Part shown: piece after piece, positions 11,287-22,542 of the stretch
Position numbering within the stretch: the stretch's first letter is position 1
Layout of the letters: each line of letters begins with the position of its first letter
From: Ophiura sarsii
Lineage: Eukaryota > Echinodermata > Ophiuroidea > Amphilepidida > Ophiuridae
NCBI GenBank assembly: GCA_035610835.1
Contig: CM069452.1
Coordinates: forward strand, 67,304,919 to 67,368,918
Length of the DNA: 64,000 nucleotides
Direction: 5' to 3'
Program-made: the position numbers and the translations under genes
Notes under the pieces: model-generated
Seen by the model: only the letters and a program-made list of their open reading frames with translations
Databases searched by the model: none
Told to the model about the DNA's origin: nothing

Positions 11287-14200
11287 AAAGACACACAGGG
11301 TAAAATTTAAGACTTGCTCCGATTTTGACCGGTGATGGCTCATTTTGTAGGCATTGATGAGACAAGAAAAAAAGTCAATCATTTTTTTGGGGTCAAAGGT
11401 CAAGAAAAGGTCACTAGGGGTCCTAATGTAGTAAAAATTTACATTTCGACCCCTAGTGACCCTTTTTTGACCTTTGACCTGGTTATTATGATTGACTTAT
11501 TTTCTTGGCTCATCAAACCAAACAAGATGCAACAAACCCGGTCCAAATGGGAGCATGTCTTAACTTTTACCCCTGTAAATTTCAATGACCCCTAGTGACC
11601 TCGTATGACATGTCACTTTTAATCGCTGAACACCCTATATGTGCATGTACCCAAGGAATCTTTTGACTAATTATGAAGGTCATGAATCATTTCCTCTGAG
11701 ACAAGATGCATTTTAAGTGATCGAATTGAAAATTTACATTTTGACCCCTAGTGACCCCTTCTTGACCTTTGACCTGGTCAATATGATTAACTTATTTTCA
11801 TGGCTCATCAATCCAAACAAGATGCAACAAACCCGGTTCAAATCAGAGCATGTCTTAACTTTTACCCCTGTAAAGTTCAATGACCCCTAGTGACCCCATA
11901 TGACATGTCACTTTTAATCGCTGAAGACCCTATATGTACATGGATACAAGGAATCTTTTGATTAATTCTGACAATCATAGGTCATTTCCTCCCGAAAAAT
12001 AGCATTTTCAGTGCGAGGAGTAAAAATTGACATTTTGACCCCTAGTGACCCCAAATGATTTTTAATTTTAAAAACCTTTCTTTTGTATATGCGTACGGTC
12101 AAAAGGAATATGTGGACCAATTTTGACGATCCTAGGTCATTTCACTAAATTGGAAATGCGTTTTAAGTGAAAATCACCTTTTGACCCCTAGTGACCCCTG
12201 TGTGACCTTTGACCCCAAACTGTGAACACCCTATATGAAGGTTAGGTGGGGGGTTCTACTGACCAAGTCTGGTGATTGTAGCATGTAAAATATAGTAGGA
12301 GATACATTTTGTAGACTGTGTGTAAGGCCCGGTTTGAGGAAAGAAAGAAAGAAACACGACAGATAGAGTACCTCGATTTTTGAAAAAATCAAGGTAAAGA
12401 CACACAGGGTAAAATTTAAGACTTGCTCCGATTTTGACCGGTGATGGCTCATTTTGTAGGCATTGATGAGACAAGAAAAAAAGTCAATCATTTTTTGGGG
12501 TCAAAGGTCAAGAAAAGGTCACTAGGGGTCCTAATGTAGTAAAAATTTACATTTCGACCCCTAGTGACCCTTTTTTGACCTTTGACCTGGTTATTATGAT
12601 TGACTTATTTTCTTGGCTCATCAAACCAAACAAGATGCAACAAACCCGGTCCAAATGGGAGCATGTCTTAACTTTTACCCCTGTAAATTTCAATGACCCC
12701 TAGTGACCTCGTATGACATGTCACTTTTAATCGCTGAACACCCTATATGTGCATGTACCCAAGGAATCTTTTGACTAATTATGAAGGTCATGAATCATTT
12801 CCTCTGAGACAAGATGCATTTTAAGTGATCGAATTGAAAATTTACATTTTGACCCCTAGTGACCCCTTCTTGACCTTTGACCTGGTCAATATGATTAACT
12901 TATTTTCATGGCTCATCAATCCAAACAAGATGCAACAAACCCGGTTCAAATCAGAGCATGTCTTAACTTTTACCCCTGTAAAGTTCAATGACCCCTAGTG
13001 ACCCCATATGACATGTCACTTTTAATCGCTGAAGACCCTATATGTACATGGATACAAGGAATCTTTTGATTAATTCTGACAATCATAGGTCATTTCCTCC
13101 CGAAAAAATAGCATTTTCAGTGCGAGGAGTAAAAATTGACATTTTGACCCCTAGTGACCCCAAATGATTTTTAATTTTAAAAACCGTTCTTTTGTATATG
13201 CGTACGGTCAAAAGGAATATGTGGACCAATTTTGACGATCCTAGGTCATTTCACTAAATTGGAAATGCGTTTTAAGTGAAAATCACCTTTTGACCCCTAG
13301 TGACCCCTGTGTGACCTTTGACCCCAAACTGTGAACACCCTATATGAAGGTTAGGTGGGGGGTTCTACTGACCAAGTCTGGTGATTGTAGCATGTAAAAT
13401 ATAGTAGGAGATACATTTTGTAGACTGTGTGTAAGGCCCGGTTTGAGGAAAGAAAGAAAGAAACACGACAGATAGAGTACCTCGATTTTTGAAAAAATCA
13501 AGGTAAAGACACACAGGGTAAAATTTAAGACTTGCTCCGATTTTGACCGGTGATGGCTCATTTTGTAGGCATTGATGAGACAAGAAAAAAAGTCAATCAT
13601 TTTTTTGGGGTCAAAGGTCAAGAAAAGGTCACTAGGGGTCCTAATGTAGTAAAAATTTACATTTCGACCCCTAGTGACCCTTTTTTGACCTTTGACCTGG
13701 TTATTATGATTGACTTATTTTCTTGGCTCATCAAACCAAACAAGATGCAACAAACCCGGTCCAAATGGGAGCATGTCTTAACTTTTACCCCTGTAAATTT
13801 CAATGACCCCTAGTGACCTCGTATGACATGTCACTTTTAATCGCTGAACACCCTATATGTGCATGTACCCAAGGAATCTTTTGACTAATTATGAAGGTCA
13901 TGAATCATTTCCTCTGAGACAAGATGCATTTTAAGTGATCGAATTGAAAATTTACATTTTGACCCCTAGTGACCCCTTCTTGACCTTTGACCTGGTCAAT
14001 ATGATTAACTTATTTTCATGGCTCATCAATCCAAACAAGATGCAACAAACCCGGTTCAAATCAGAGCATGTCTTAACTTTTACCCCTGTAAAGTTCAATG
14101 ACCCCTAGTGACCCCATATGACATGTCACTTTTAATCGCTGAAGACCCTATATGTACATGGATACAAGGAATCTTTTGATTAATTCTGACAATCATAGGT

Positions 14201-16836
14201 CATTTCCTCCCGAAAAAATAGCATTTTCAGTGCGAGGAGTAAAAATTGACATTTTGACCCCTAGTGACCCCAAATGATTTTTAATTTTAAAAACCGTTCT
14301 TTTGTATATGCGTACGGTCAAAAGGAATATGTGGACCAATTTTGACGATCCTAGGTCATTTCACTAAATTGGAAATGCGTTTTAAGTGAAAATCACCTTT
14401 TGACCCCTAGTGACCCCTGTGTGACCTTTGACCCCAAACTGTGAACACCCTATATGAAGGTTAGGTGGGGGGTTCTACTGACCAAGTCTGGTGATTGTAG
14501 CATGTAAAATATAGTAGGAGATACATTTTGTAGACTGTGTGTAAGGCCCGGTTTGAGGAAAGAAAGAAAGAAACACGACAGATAGAGTACCTCGATTTTT
14601 GAAAAAATCAAGGTAAAGACACACAGGGTAAAATTTAAGACTTGCTCCGATTTTGACCGGTGATGGCTCATTTTGTAGGCATTGATGAGACAAGAAAAAA
14701 AGTCAATCATTTTTTTGGGGTCAAAGGTCAAGAAAAGGTCACTAGGGGTCCTAATGTAGTAAAAATTTACATTTCGACCCCTAGTGACCCTTTTTTGACC
14801 TTTGACCTGGTTATTATGATTGACTTATTTTCTTGGCTCATCAAACCAAACAAGATGCAACAAACCCGGTCCAAATGGGAGCATGTCTTAACTTTTACCC
14901 CTGTAAATTTCAATGACCCCTAGTGACCTCGTATGACATGTCACTTTTAATCGCTGAACACCCTATATGTGCATGTACCCAAGGAATCTTTTGACTAATT
15001 ATGAAGGTCATGAATCATTTCCTCTGAGACAAGATGCATTTTAAGTGATCGAATTGAAAATTTACATTTTGACCCCTAGTGACCCCTTCTTGACCTTTGA
15101 CCTGGTCAATATGATTAACTTATTTTCATGGCTCATCAATCCAAACAAGATGCAACAAACCCGGTTCAAATCAGAGCATGTCTTAACTTTTACCCCTGTA
15201 AAGTTCAATGACCCCTAGTGACCCCATATGACATGTCACTTTTAATCGCTGAAGACCCTATATGTACATGGATACAAGGAATCTTTTGATTAATTCTGAC
15301 AATCATAGGTCATTTCCTCCCGAAAAAATAGCATTTTCAGTGCGAGGAGTAAAAATTGACATTTTGACCCCTAGTGACCCCAAATGATTTTTAATTTTAA
15401 AAACCGTTCTTTTGTATATGCGTACGGTCAAAAGGAATATGTGGACCAATTTTGACGATCCTAGGTCATTTCACTAAATTGGAAATGCGTTTTAAGTGAA
15501 AATCACCTTTTGACCCCTAGTGACCCCTGTGTGACCTTTGACCCCAAACTGTGAACACCCTATATGAAGGTTAGGTGGGGGGTTCTACTGACCAAGTCTG
15601 GTGATTGTAGCATGTAAAATATAGTAGGAGATACATTTTGTAGACTGTGTGTAAGGCCCGGTTTGAGGAAAGAAAGAAAGAAACACGACAGATAGAGTAC
15701 CTCGATTTTTGAAAAAATCAAGGTAAAGACACACAGGGTAAAATTTAAGACTTGCTCCGATTTTGACCGGTGATGGCTCATTTTGTAGGCATTGATGAGA
15801 CAAGAAAAAAAGTCAATCATTTTTTTGGGGTCAAAGGTCAAGAAAAGGTCACTAGGGGTCCTAATGTAGTAAAAATTTACATTTCGACCCCTAGTGACCC
15901 TTTTTTGACCTTTGACCTGGTTATTATGATTGACTTATTTTCTTGGCTCATCAAACCAAACAAGATGCAACAAACCCGGTCCAAATGGGAGCATGTCTTA
16001 ACTTTTACCCCTGTAAATTTCAATGACCCCTAGTGACCTCGTATGACATGTCACTTTTAATCGCTGAACACCCTATATGTGCATGTACCCAAGGAATCTT
16101 TTGACTAATTATGAAGGTCATGAATCATTTCCTCTGAGACAAGATGCATTTTAAGTGATCGAATTGAAAATTTACATTTTGACCCCTAGTGACCCCTTCT
16201 TGACCTTTGACCTGGTCAATATGATTAACTTATTTTCATGGCTCATCAATCCAAACAAGATGCAACAAACCCGGTTCAAATCAGAGCATGTCTTAACTTT
16301 TACCCCTGTAAAGTTCAATGACCCCTAGTGACCCCATATGACATGTCACTTTTAATCGCTGAAGACCCTATATGTACATGGATACAAGGAATCTTTTGAT
16401 TAATTCTGACAATCATAGGTCATTTCCTCCCGAAAAATAGCATTTTCAGTGCGAGGAGTAAAAATTGACATTTTGACCCCTAGTGACCCCAAATGATTTT
16501 TAATTTTAAAAACCTTTCTTTTGTATATGCGTACGGTCAAAAGGAATATGTGGACCAATTTTGACGATCCTAGGTCATTTCACTAAATTGGAAATGCGTT
16601 TTAAGTGAAAATCACCTTTTGACCCCTAGTGACCCCTGTGTGACCTTTGACCCCAAACTGTGAACACCCTATATGAAGGTTAGGTGGGGGGTTCTACTGA
16701 CCAAGTCTGGTGATTGTAGCATGTAAAATATAGTAGGAGATACATTTTGTAGACTGTGTGTAAGGCCCGGTTTGAGGAAAGAAAGAAAGAAACACGACAG
16801 ATAGAGTACCTCGATTTTTGAAAAAATCAAGGTAAA
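11287..16836 (+). repeat. Five-unit tandem array, period 1109/1110 bp
   Basis: Units begin with AAAGACACACAGGGTAAAAT at 11287, 12396, 13505, 14615 and 15725, and the array ends at 16836. Spacings are 1109, 1109, 1110, 1110 and 1109. Units are almost identical; length differences come from homopolymers (for example the T run near 11384). Each unit contains an internal head-to-head inversion: its first ~140 bp are the reverse complement of a segment with GACCCCTAGTGACC and TGACCTTTGACC, which is then repeated forward. Each unit closes with the hairpin TACCTCGATTTTT-G-AAAAAATCAAGGTA. Identical short frames recur in every unit, an effect of duplication and not evidence of a gene. Confidence 0.97.
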
Positions 16837-16837
16837 T

Positions 16838-17092
16838 AAACAAAAACTTGTTCCAATTTAATTGGTGTTGCAAAGTGATAGTGTGAATTCCATGTATACA
16901 CTCTCAATTCAATTTGTCACATGTAATCATTAGATAGCGTGGGTGTCGATTTCCCCGCAGGTATGACCTATATTTTAGTGCTGCGCTAAATCAAAAGAGA
17001 GACCCAATTTTCCAAAACATGTAACATTGCAACATGTGTTGTACACAATTAGGCTACAAACAACACAAGGCGTTTGGTTGACTTGATTGATT
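16838..17092. other. Unique spacer
   Basis: No gene, repeat end or RNA signature recognised. Confidence 0.4.
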
Positions 17093-17095
17093 TTA

Positions 17096-17327
17096 GGCCA
17101 AACAAAGAAGAAGGTCTGTCTCAGAAACATTGTGCAAAAAAGCTAAGTGCTGTGCGATTTTTAATTTTTTTTTGCTTATCCAAGCTTACAGAGAACTTTT
17201 GACAAATTAAAAAAGATATTTTTTATTTTATTTTTTATCCCCCAGCACAACGACCTACGCGCCGTAGCTCATTTCACGCACCAATGGGGCGCGAGCTTCT
17301 GAGACAGACTTTCTTCTTTGTTTGGCC
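17096..17327. mobile_element. MITE with TTA duplication and ~30-bp TIR
   Basis: Left end GGCCAAACAAAGAAGAAGGT then CTGTCTCAGAA. Right end TTCTGAGACAGACT then TTCTTCTTTGTTTGGCC. The element is flanked by TTA at 17093-17095 and 17328-17330. 232 bp, no coding frame. The GGCC-(N)AA-AAGAAG termini resemble those of the elements at 3823 and 21634, so it is probably a related family mobilised by the same transposase type. Confidence 0.85.
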
Positions 17328-17509
17328 TTAGTCGAGATAACAGAAAGTGAGTTAATTCAAACAAAGGTTCTCGTCAAAAAATGTATTTCCAGGCACCTTA
17401 TGAACAAAGTTTAGGTCAACGAAAACACAACAACCCTGTTCTACAGGCAAACGGATCTCTCAGGTAGGGTCAGTCGTCGGTTAGGTGTTTTTATGTTTTT
17501 GCTTTTTTC

Positions 17510-17580
17510 TCAACATTTTCTTGAAATTTGGAATTTTCAACAATTGAGGACCCTAGTGCTAAAAGAGGGTTAAGTCACAT
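17510..17580 (+). repeat. Left arm of a large inverted repeat around satellite element A
   Basis: TTTTCAACAATTGAGGACCC, then TAGTGCTAAAAGAGGGTTAA and GTCAC. The reverse complement occurs at 20505-20560, on the other side of the satellite-bearing element. The preceding segment (about 17415-17500, with ACCCTGTTCTACAGG) resembles 57378-57440. Confidence 0.75.
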
Positions 17581-17724
17581 TGAGAACAAGGCGGTTCTCG
17601 AACGGCGCGTCTCGCCTGTTCATCAAAAGTGACTTGAAAGAAATGATGATGAAACATATGATACAATGTAGCACTGTCACAGAGGTATGCATTGTAGTGA
17701 TTGCAAGGGATGTAATACCTTGAA

Positions 17725-20045
17725 AAATTTAATCAACAAAAAGAACACACCAACCCCCTTCCCTACACCAAATCACATCAAGATAGGCCTTACAGATCTT
17801 ATTTGACCCCAGATGACCTCTGATGACCTTGAAAATTTAATCAGCAAAAAGAACACACCAACCCCCTTCCCTCCACCAAATCACATCAAGATAGGCCTTA
17901 CGGATCTTATTTGACCCCAGATGACTTCTGATGACCTCGAAAAATTAATCAACAAAAAGAACACACCATCCCTCTTCCGTCCACCAAATCCCATCAAGAT
18001 AGGCCTTACGGATCTTATTTGACCCCAGATGACCTTGAATGACCTCCTATCCTTGAAAATTAAATCAGCAAAAAGAATACACCACCCCCCTTCCCTCCAC
18101 CAAATCCAATCAAGATAGGCCTTACTAATCTATTTGACCCCATATTTGACCCCCGATGACCCCGAAAAATTAATCAACAAAAAGAACACACCACCCCCCT
18201 TCCCTCCACCAAATCCCATCAAGATAGGCCTTACTGATCTATTTGACCCCATATTTGACCCCCGATGACCCCAAAAAATTAATCAACCAAAAGAACACAC
18301 CACCCCCCTTCCCTCCACCAAATCCCATCAAGATAGGCCTTACTGATCTATTTGACCCCATATTTGACCCCCAATGACCCCGAAAAATTAATCAACAAAA
18401 AGAACACACCATCCCTCTTCCGTCCACCAAATCCCATCAAGATAGGCCTTACTGATCCATTTGACCCCATATTTGACCCCCGATGACCCCGAAAAATTAA
18501 TCAACAAAAAGAACACACCACCCCTTCCCTCCACCAAATCCCATCAAGATAGGCCTTACTGATCTATTTGACCCCATATTTGACCCCCGATGACCCCGAA
18601 AAATTAATCAACAAAAAGAACACACCATCCCTCTTCCGTCCACCAAATTCCATCAAGATAGGCCTTACTTATCTATTTGACCCCATATTTGACCCCCGAT
18701 GACCCCGAAAAAATTATCAACAAAAAGAACACCCCATCCCTCTTCCGTCCACCAAATCCCATCAAGATAGGCCTTACTGATCTATTTGACCCCGATGACC
18801 CCGAAAAAATAATCAACAAAAAGAACACCCCATCCCTCTTCCGTCCACCAAATCCCATCAAGATAGGCCTTACTGATCTATTTGACTCCATATTTGACCC
18901 CCGATGACCCCGAAAAATTAATCAACAAAAAGAACACACCATCCCTCTTCCGCCCACCAAATCCCATCAAGATAGGTCTTACTGATCTATTTGACCCCAT
19001 ATTTGACCCCCGATGACCCCGAAAAATTAATCAACAAAAAGAACACACCACCTCCTTCCCTCCACCAAATCCCATCAAGATAGGCCTTACTGATCTATTT
19101 GACCCCATATTTGACCCCCAATGACCCCGAAAAATTAATCAATAAAAAGATCACACCACCCCCCTTCCCTCCACCAAATCCCATCAAGATAGGCCTTACT
19201 GATCTATTTGACCCCATATTTGACCCCCAATGACCCCGAAAAATTAATCAACAAAAAGAACACACCATCCCTCTTCCGTCCACCAAATCCCATCAAGATA
19301 GGCCTTACTGATATATTTGACCCCATATTTGACCCCTGATGACCCCGAAAAATTAAGAACAAAAAGAACACACCATCCCCCTTCCCTCCACCAAATCCAA
19401 TCAAGATAGGCCTTATGGATCTTATTTGACCCCCGATGACCTTGAATGACCTCTGATGACCTTGAAAATTTATTCAGCAAAAAGAACACACCACTCCCCT
19501 TCCCTCCACCAAATCACATCAATATAGGCCTTACTGATCTATTTGACCCCATATTTGACCCCGATGACCTCTGGTGACCTTGAAAATTTAATCAGCAAAA
19601 AGAACACACCACCCCCCTTCCCTCCACCAAATCCCATCAAGATAGGCCTTACTGATCTATTTGACCCCATATTTGACCCCCGATGACCTTGAATGACCTC
19701 CGATGACCTTGAAAATTTAATCAGCAAAAAGAACACACCACCCCCTTCCCTCCACCAAATCCCATCAAGATCGGCCTTACGGATCTTATTTGACCCCATA
19801 TTTGACCCCGATGACCTTGAATGACCTCCGATGACCTTGAAAATTTAATCAGCAAAAAGAACACACCACCCCCTTCCCTCCACCAAATCCCATCAAGATC
19901 GACCTGACGGATCTTATTTGACCCCATATTTGACCCCGATGACCTTGAATGACCTCCAATGACCTTGAAAATCTAATCAGCAAAAGAACACCCCACCCCC
20001 TTCCCTGACATCAAGTCCCATCAAGATAGGCCTTACGGATCTCTA
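17725..20045 (+). repeat. ~108-bp satellite array inside element A
   Basis: The unit contains GAAAAATTAATCAACAAAAA, GAACACACCA, CCTTCCCTCCACCAAATCCC, ATCAAGATAGGCCTTACTGA and TCTATTTGACCCCATATTTG. Edge units carry GATGACCTTGAATGACCTCC instead of GATGACCCCG and run about 124 bp, while central units are more homogeneous. A 108-bp unit is 36 codons, which keeps frames open on both strands and creates misleading repetitive frames. Confidence 0.95.
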
Positions 20046-20225
20046 GATATCGCGTCACAACGCGTCTCAAAAGTTTTAAGCATAGTTGACCCCTATGACC
20101 TTGAATGACCCCCGATGACCTTGAAAAATCAATCAGCAACAGAACGCACCACCCCCCTTCCCTCCACCAAGTCCCATCACAATAGGCCTTACGGATCTCC
20201 AGATATCGCGTCACAAAGGTATTTC

Positions 20226-20296
20226 TTAGCACACGGCATACGGCATACGGCATACGGCATACGGCGGACGGCGGACGGCGGACGCCGGACGCCGGA
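20226..20296 (+). repeat. Heptamer array (CGGCATA/CGGCGGA)n in element A
   Basis: Four copies of the CGGCATA type are followed by CGGCGGA types and two CGCCGGA types, ending in CAGAAATAGTG. The homologous site in copies B and C has a different order and number of heptamers. Confidence 0.9.
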
Positions 20297-20504
20297 CAGA
20301 AATAGTGATAACATAGTCTCTTTCTGATTACATCAGGCGAGACAAAGATGGGTTTCATTGTGTCCATGTGTGGACTTGACCCACTCGGGTTTTACCTCCC
20401 ATGGATTCTTACACAGCTTTAACCATGGCTTAACTTTAACATTTGAACAGAGGGTGCAGAGATCCTCCTTGTAGCAGAAAACTGATACTAACTACAATTT
20501 CACA

Positions 20505-20575
20505 AGATTGTGACTTAACCCTCTTTTAGATCTAGGGTCCTCAATTTTCAAAAAATATTTCAAATAAAAAATTTT
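20505..20575 (-). repeat. Right arm of the inverted repeat around element A
   Basis: GTGACTTAACCCTCTTTTAG then ATCTAGGGTCCTCAATTTTC is the reverse complement of 17525-17577 with few mismatches. Confidence 0.75.
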
Positions 20576-20967
20576 AAAAATAAAAAATAAAAACATTATT
20601 AGCAGGCAGAAAGGGCAGAAATTTAGGGGATAGATGATTGAACCAGCCTTGATTCAAACTCGCGTTCACCGGCATGGCAAAATGGGAGCTGTAAAGATGC
20701 ACAAGTTCACTAAAAGTTCAGGCTGACACAAATGTAGGACACATACAACTATTCAACTGACATTTTCGTCCTTGGATTGTGCAATAATCTGGGGGGAAAA
20801 CAGGAGATGCGGCTCCAAGTTGTTAATGTCGACGGATATCGTTAATCAAGGGTGGGGGTATACTATTTGCTCTCAATTATATCCTATCAACCAATACAAC
20901 AACATAATAGTGTAAGCTGCCAAGAATTCAAAAGCCTACCCTGGGGTTGGGGGTACTTGGTATGATC

Positions 20968-21176
20968 ATATCGAGGGCTCAGAAACACAAGGCCTTATCT
21001 CCAATTTGACCATTTTGAGAAAAAGACTATTGAAGATTTTAAAACACATTGGGGAGATGGAGATAAGGCTGTGTGTTACTGGAAAGAGAACTTCTTTCTA
21101 AAAATGTTAATACCAAAATCTCATTTTTGAAAGAAAAAAAATGGAGATGAGGCCTTGTGTTTCTGAGCCTCGATAT
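20968..21176. mobile_element. MITE with ~33-bp TIR (ATATCGAGG-CTCAGAAAC)
   Basis: Left end ATATCGAGGGCTCAGAAACA then CAAGGCCTTATCTCCA. Right end TGGAGATGAGGCCTTGTGTT then TCTGAGCCTCGATAT. About 209 bp. A degenerate third copy of the end (GGAGATAAGGCTGTGTGTTA) lies internally near 21055. No coding capacity. Confidence 0.85.
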
Positions 21177-21630
21177 GCAGACCTTGAGCTGAAAGAAGCT
21201 GACAAGCTGAGTCAATGAAGAAAAAGAAGAAAAAATGTTCAAACTTTTTTTCAAATCTGCAAAATTAAACTTAAGTTCCCATTACTTTGGCCCCTATATT
21301 GCCTACTTTAGGCATGAGAATAACAGAAAGTGCGGAAATTTGGAAAAGAAAATAGCCCGAACATTCTCATGCCTGCTACTCGCTGGCAGAGAACTTTATT
21401 CCCATTGTGATGTTGTTTCTCCGTCCGGCCCTTCAGCATGTACAAAACAATACTTCCTATGTATCACCTTTGGGCAGTCTGCTCTAAATATGTTCAAGGG
21501 CCAAAAGCACATCTATCAAAACCTTTATTCATGCTGGAGGGCCGGAAAAAATGAACAAGGTTTTGACAGAAAAGCGACGATAAGCCTCACCAATGTATGA
21601 AGGATATCCACAGCAACTTTGATCTCTTGT
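21177..21630. other. Non-coding stretch with a 121-codon orphan frame
   Basis: A plus-strand frame at 21235-21600 is the longest non-repeat frame nearby. It begins in AAA/TTT-rich sequence, has no recognisable domain and no splice context, and I do not treat it as a gene. Confidence 0.35.
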
Positions 21631-21633
21631 TTA

Positions 21634-22011
21634 GGCCAACAACAAAAAAGAGTTGACTTGCCCTTTCCGACCGACCCAAATTTTCGGAAATCTAGAGTCG
21701 CAATTTTTTTTTTTTTTTTTGAAAAAGAAAAAAAAATGAAGAAAAAAAATTTTCTTTTTTTTGAAAGAAGCACATAACAATAAAGAAAGAAGAAAACGTG
21801 TTTTTGTGTAGTATCTGCTTATTTAAAAATAAAAAAAATAAAAAAATAAATCAAAACAAAAAAATTGAAATTTTTTTTTAAAAAAATCTTTAAAACGTGT
21901 TTTTGTGCAGTAAATTTTCAAAAATTTTCAAAAAAACAAACAAAAAAAATCCGACCGTCCGACCCTGACTTTGACCCTGAAAGGGCAAGTCAACTTCTTC
22001 TTTTTTTTGCC
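21634..22011 (-). mobile_element. MITE, GGCC(N)AAAAAGAAG-GTTGACTTGCC family, copy 2
   Basis: Opposite-orientation homologue of 3823-4207. Flanked by TTA at 21631-21633 and 22012-22014. The ends are GGCCAACAACAAAAAAGAGT and inverse CAACTTCTTCTTTTTTTTGC. The interior is A/T homopolymer-rich, containing GAAAACGTGTTTTTGTG twice. Confidence 0.85.
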
Positions 22012-22412
22012 TTACACTGCGACCCAACAAGCCTGAATACCCAGAGTGAAAATACAAACATGGCTTCTTCCTTGTCATATACCCCTCAAGGTTAGAGGAG
22101 ACCATTAATTAGCCATTGACATATTGAGTTCTTAATACATTATAAAAACATCCTTTTCGATTTCTATCACCCTCACGACAACCTATATTTATCGAAGAAA
22201 AGGGCTTTTCCCCATGTGGTAATTTCCTAACCTATTAGTGCATCACAATGCGATTCTTTGATGACATTCTTGTCACAGTGATAGGATCTTCCCTCAAAAT
22301 GTCACGTTTCGCTATTTTTTTCCGACATAATAACAAGGGATTGCGTGAAAAACATAGCGTGTTCCAACCGAGACGTGACAATGACAGCCTGTTGCTCCCT
22401 TTTCTCTCTTAC

Positions 22413-22542
22413 CTAGCGTGCAGCGTGGACTAGTGCTGCACGCTATCTGCCAATCCTCCTTGTTTGTCCTTGTAAACCAATTCACAATTATGGCAAATGT
22501 GATAAACGTCACTAAGAGATAAATGGCGGCAAGAAGGGGCAT
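22413..22542 (-). CDS. Possible first coding exon with signal anchor
   Basis: ATG at 22542 opens MPLLAAIYLLVTFITFAIIV, a hydrophobic helix of about 20 residues, then NWFTRTNKEDWQ and a short cysteine-containing tail. It ends at the donor CTAG|GTAAGAG (phase 1). This would make a type II or signal-anchored membrane protein, such as a Golgi or ER enzyme, but no downstream exon was found and nothing identifies the family. A perfect 10-bp stem AGCGTGCAGC/GCTGCACGCT (22415-22444) overlaps the exon end. Treat as a hypothesis based only on start, hydrophobic segment and donor. Confidence 0.3.

Larger units (their letters stand above)
17585..20345 (+). mobile_element. Satellite-bearing mobile element, copy A
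   Basis: The 5' end is AACAAGGCGGTTCTCGAACG then GCGCGTCTCGCCTGTTCATC. A conserved ~120-bp leader follows, ending TGCAAGGGATGTAAT. The body is a tandem array of ~108-bp units (longer ~124-bp variants near the ends). Next come two GATATCGCGTCACAA segments, a heptamer array, and the 3' end GATTACATCAGGCGAGACAA. TCTCGCCTG at the 5' side and CAGGCGAGA at the 3' end are inverse. Copies B (39359-43557, inverted) and C (49379-51688) share both ends but differ in array length, which defines the element. No transposase is encoded. Target duplications are not clear, so the mechanism is unknown. Confidence 0.9.

Noticed and set aside
11332..16033. Five repeated 87-codon frames starting MMAHFVGIDETRKK as a duplicated gene
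   Set aside because: They span the internal inversion of each tandem unit, unit 2 loses the frame through one missing T, and minus-strand frames recur equally.
9447..16836. CRISPR-like array
   Set aside because: Repeats are 1.1 kb or ~300 bp with no short spacer structure, and the DNA is eukaryotic.
21235..21600. 121-codon plus-strand frame as a protein gene
   Set aside because: No recognisable domain, no splice or start context, and it begins in A/T homopolymer-rich DNA.
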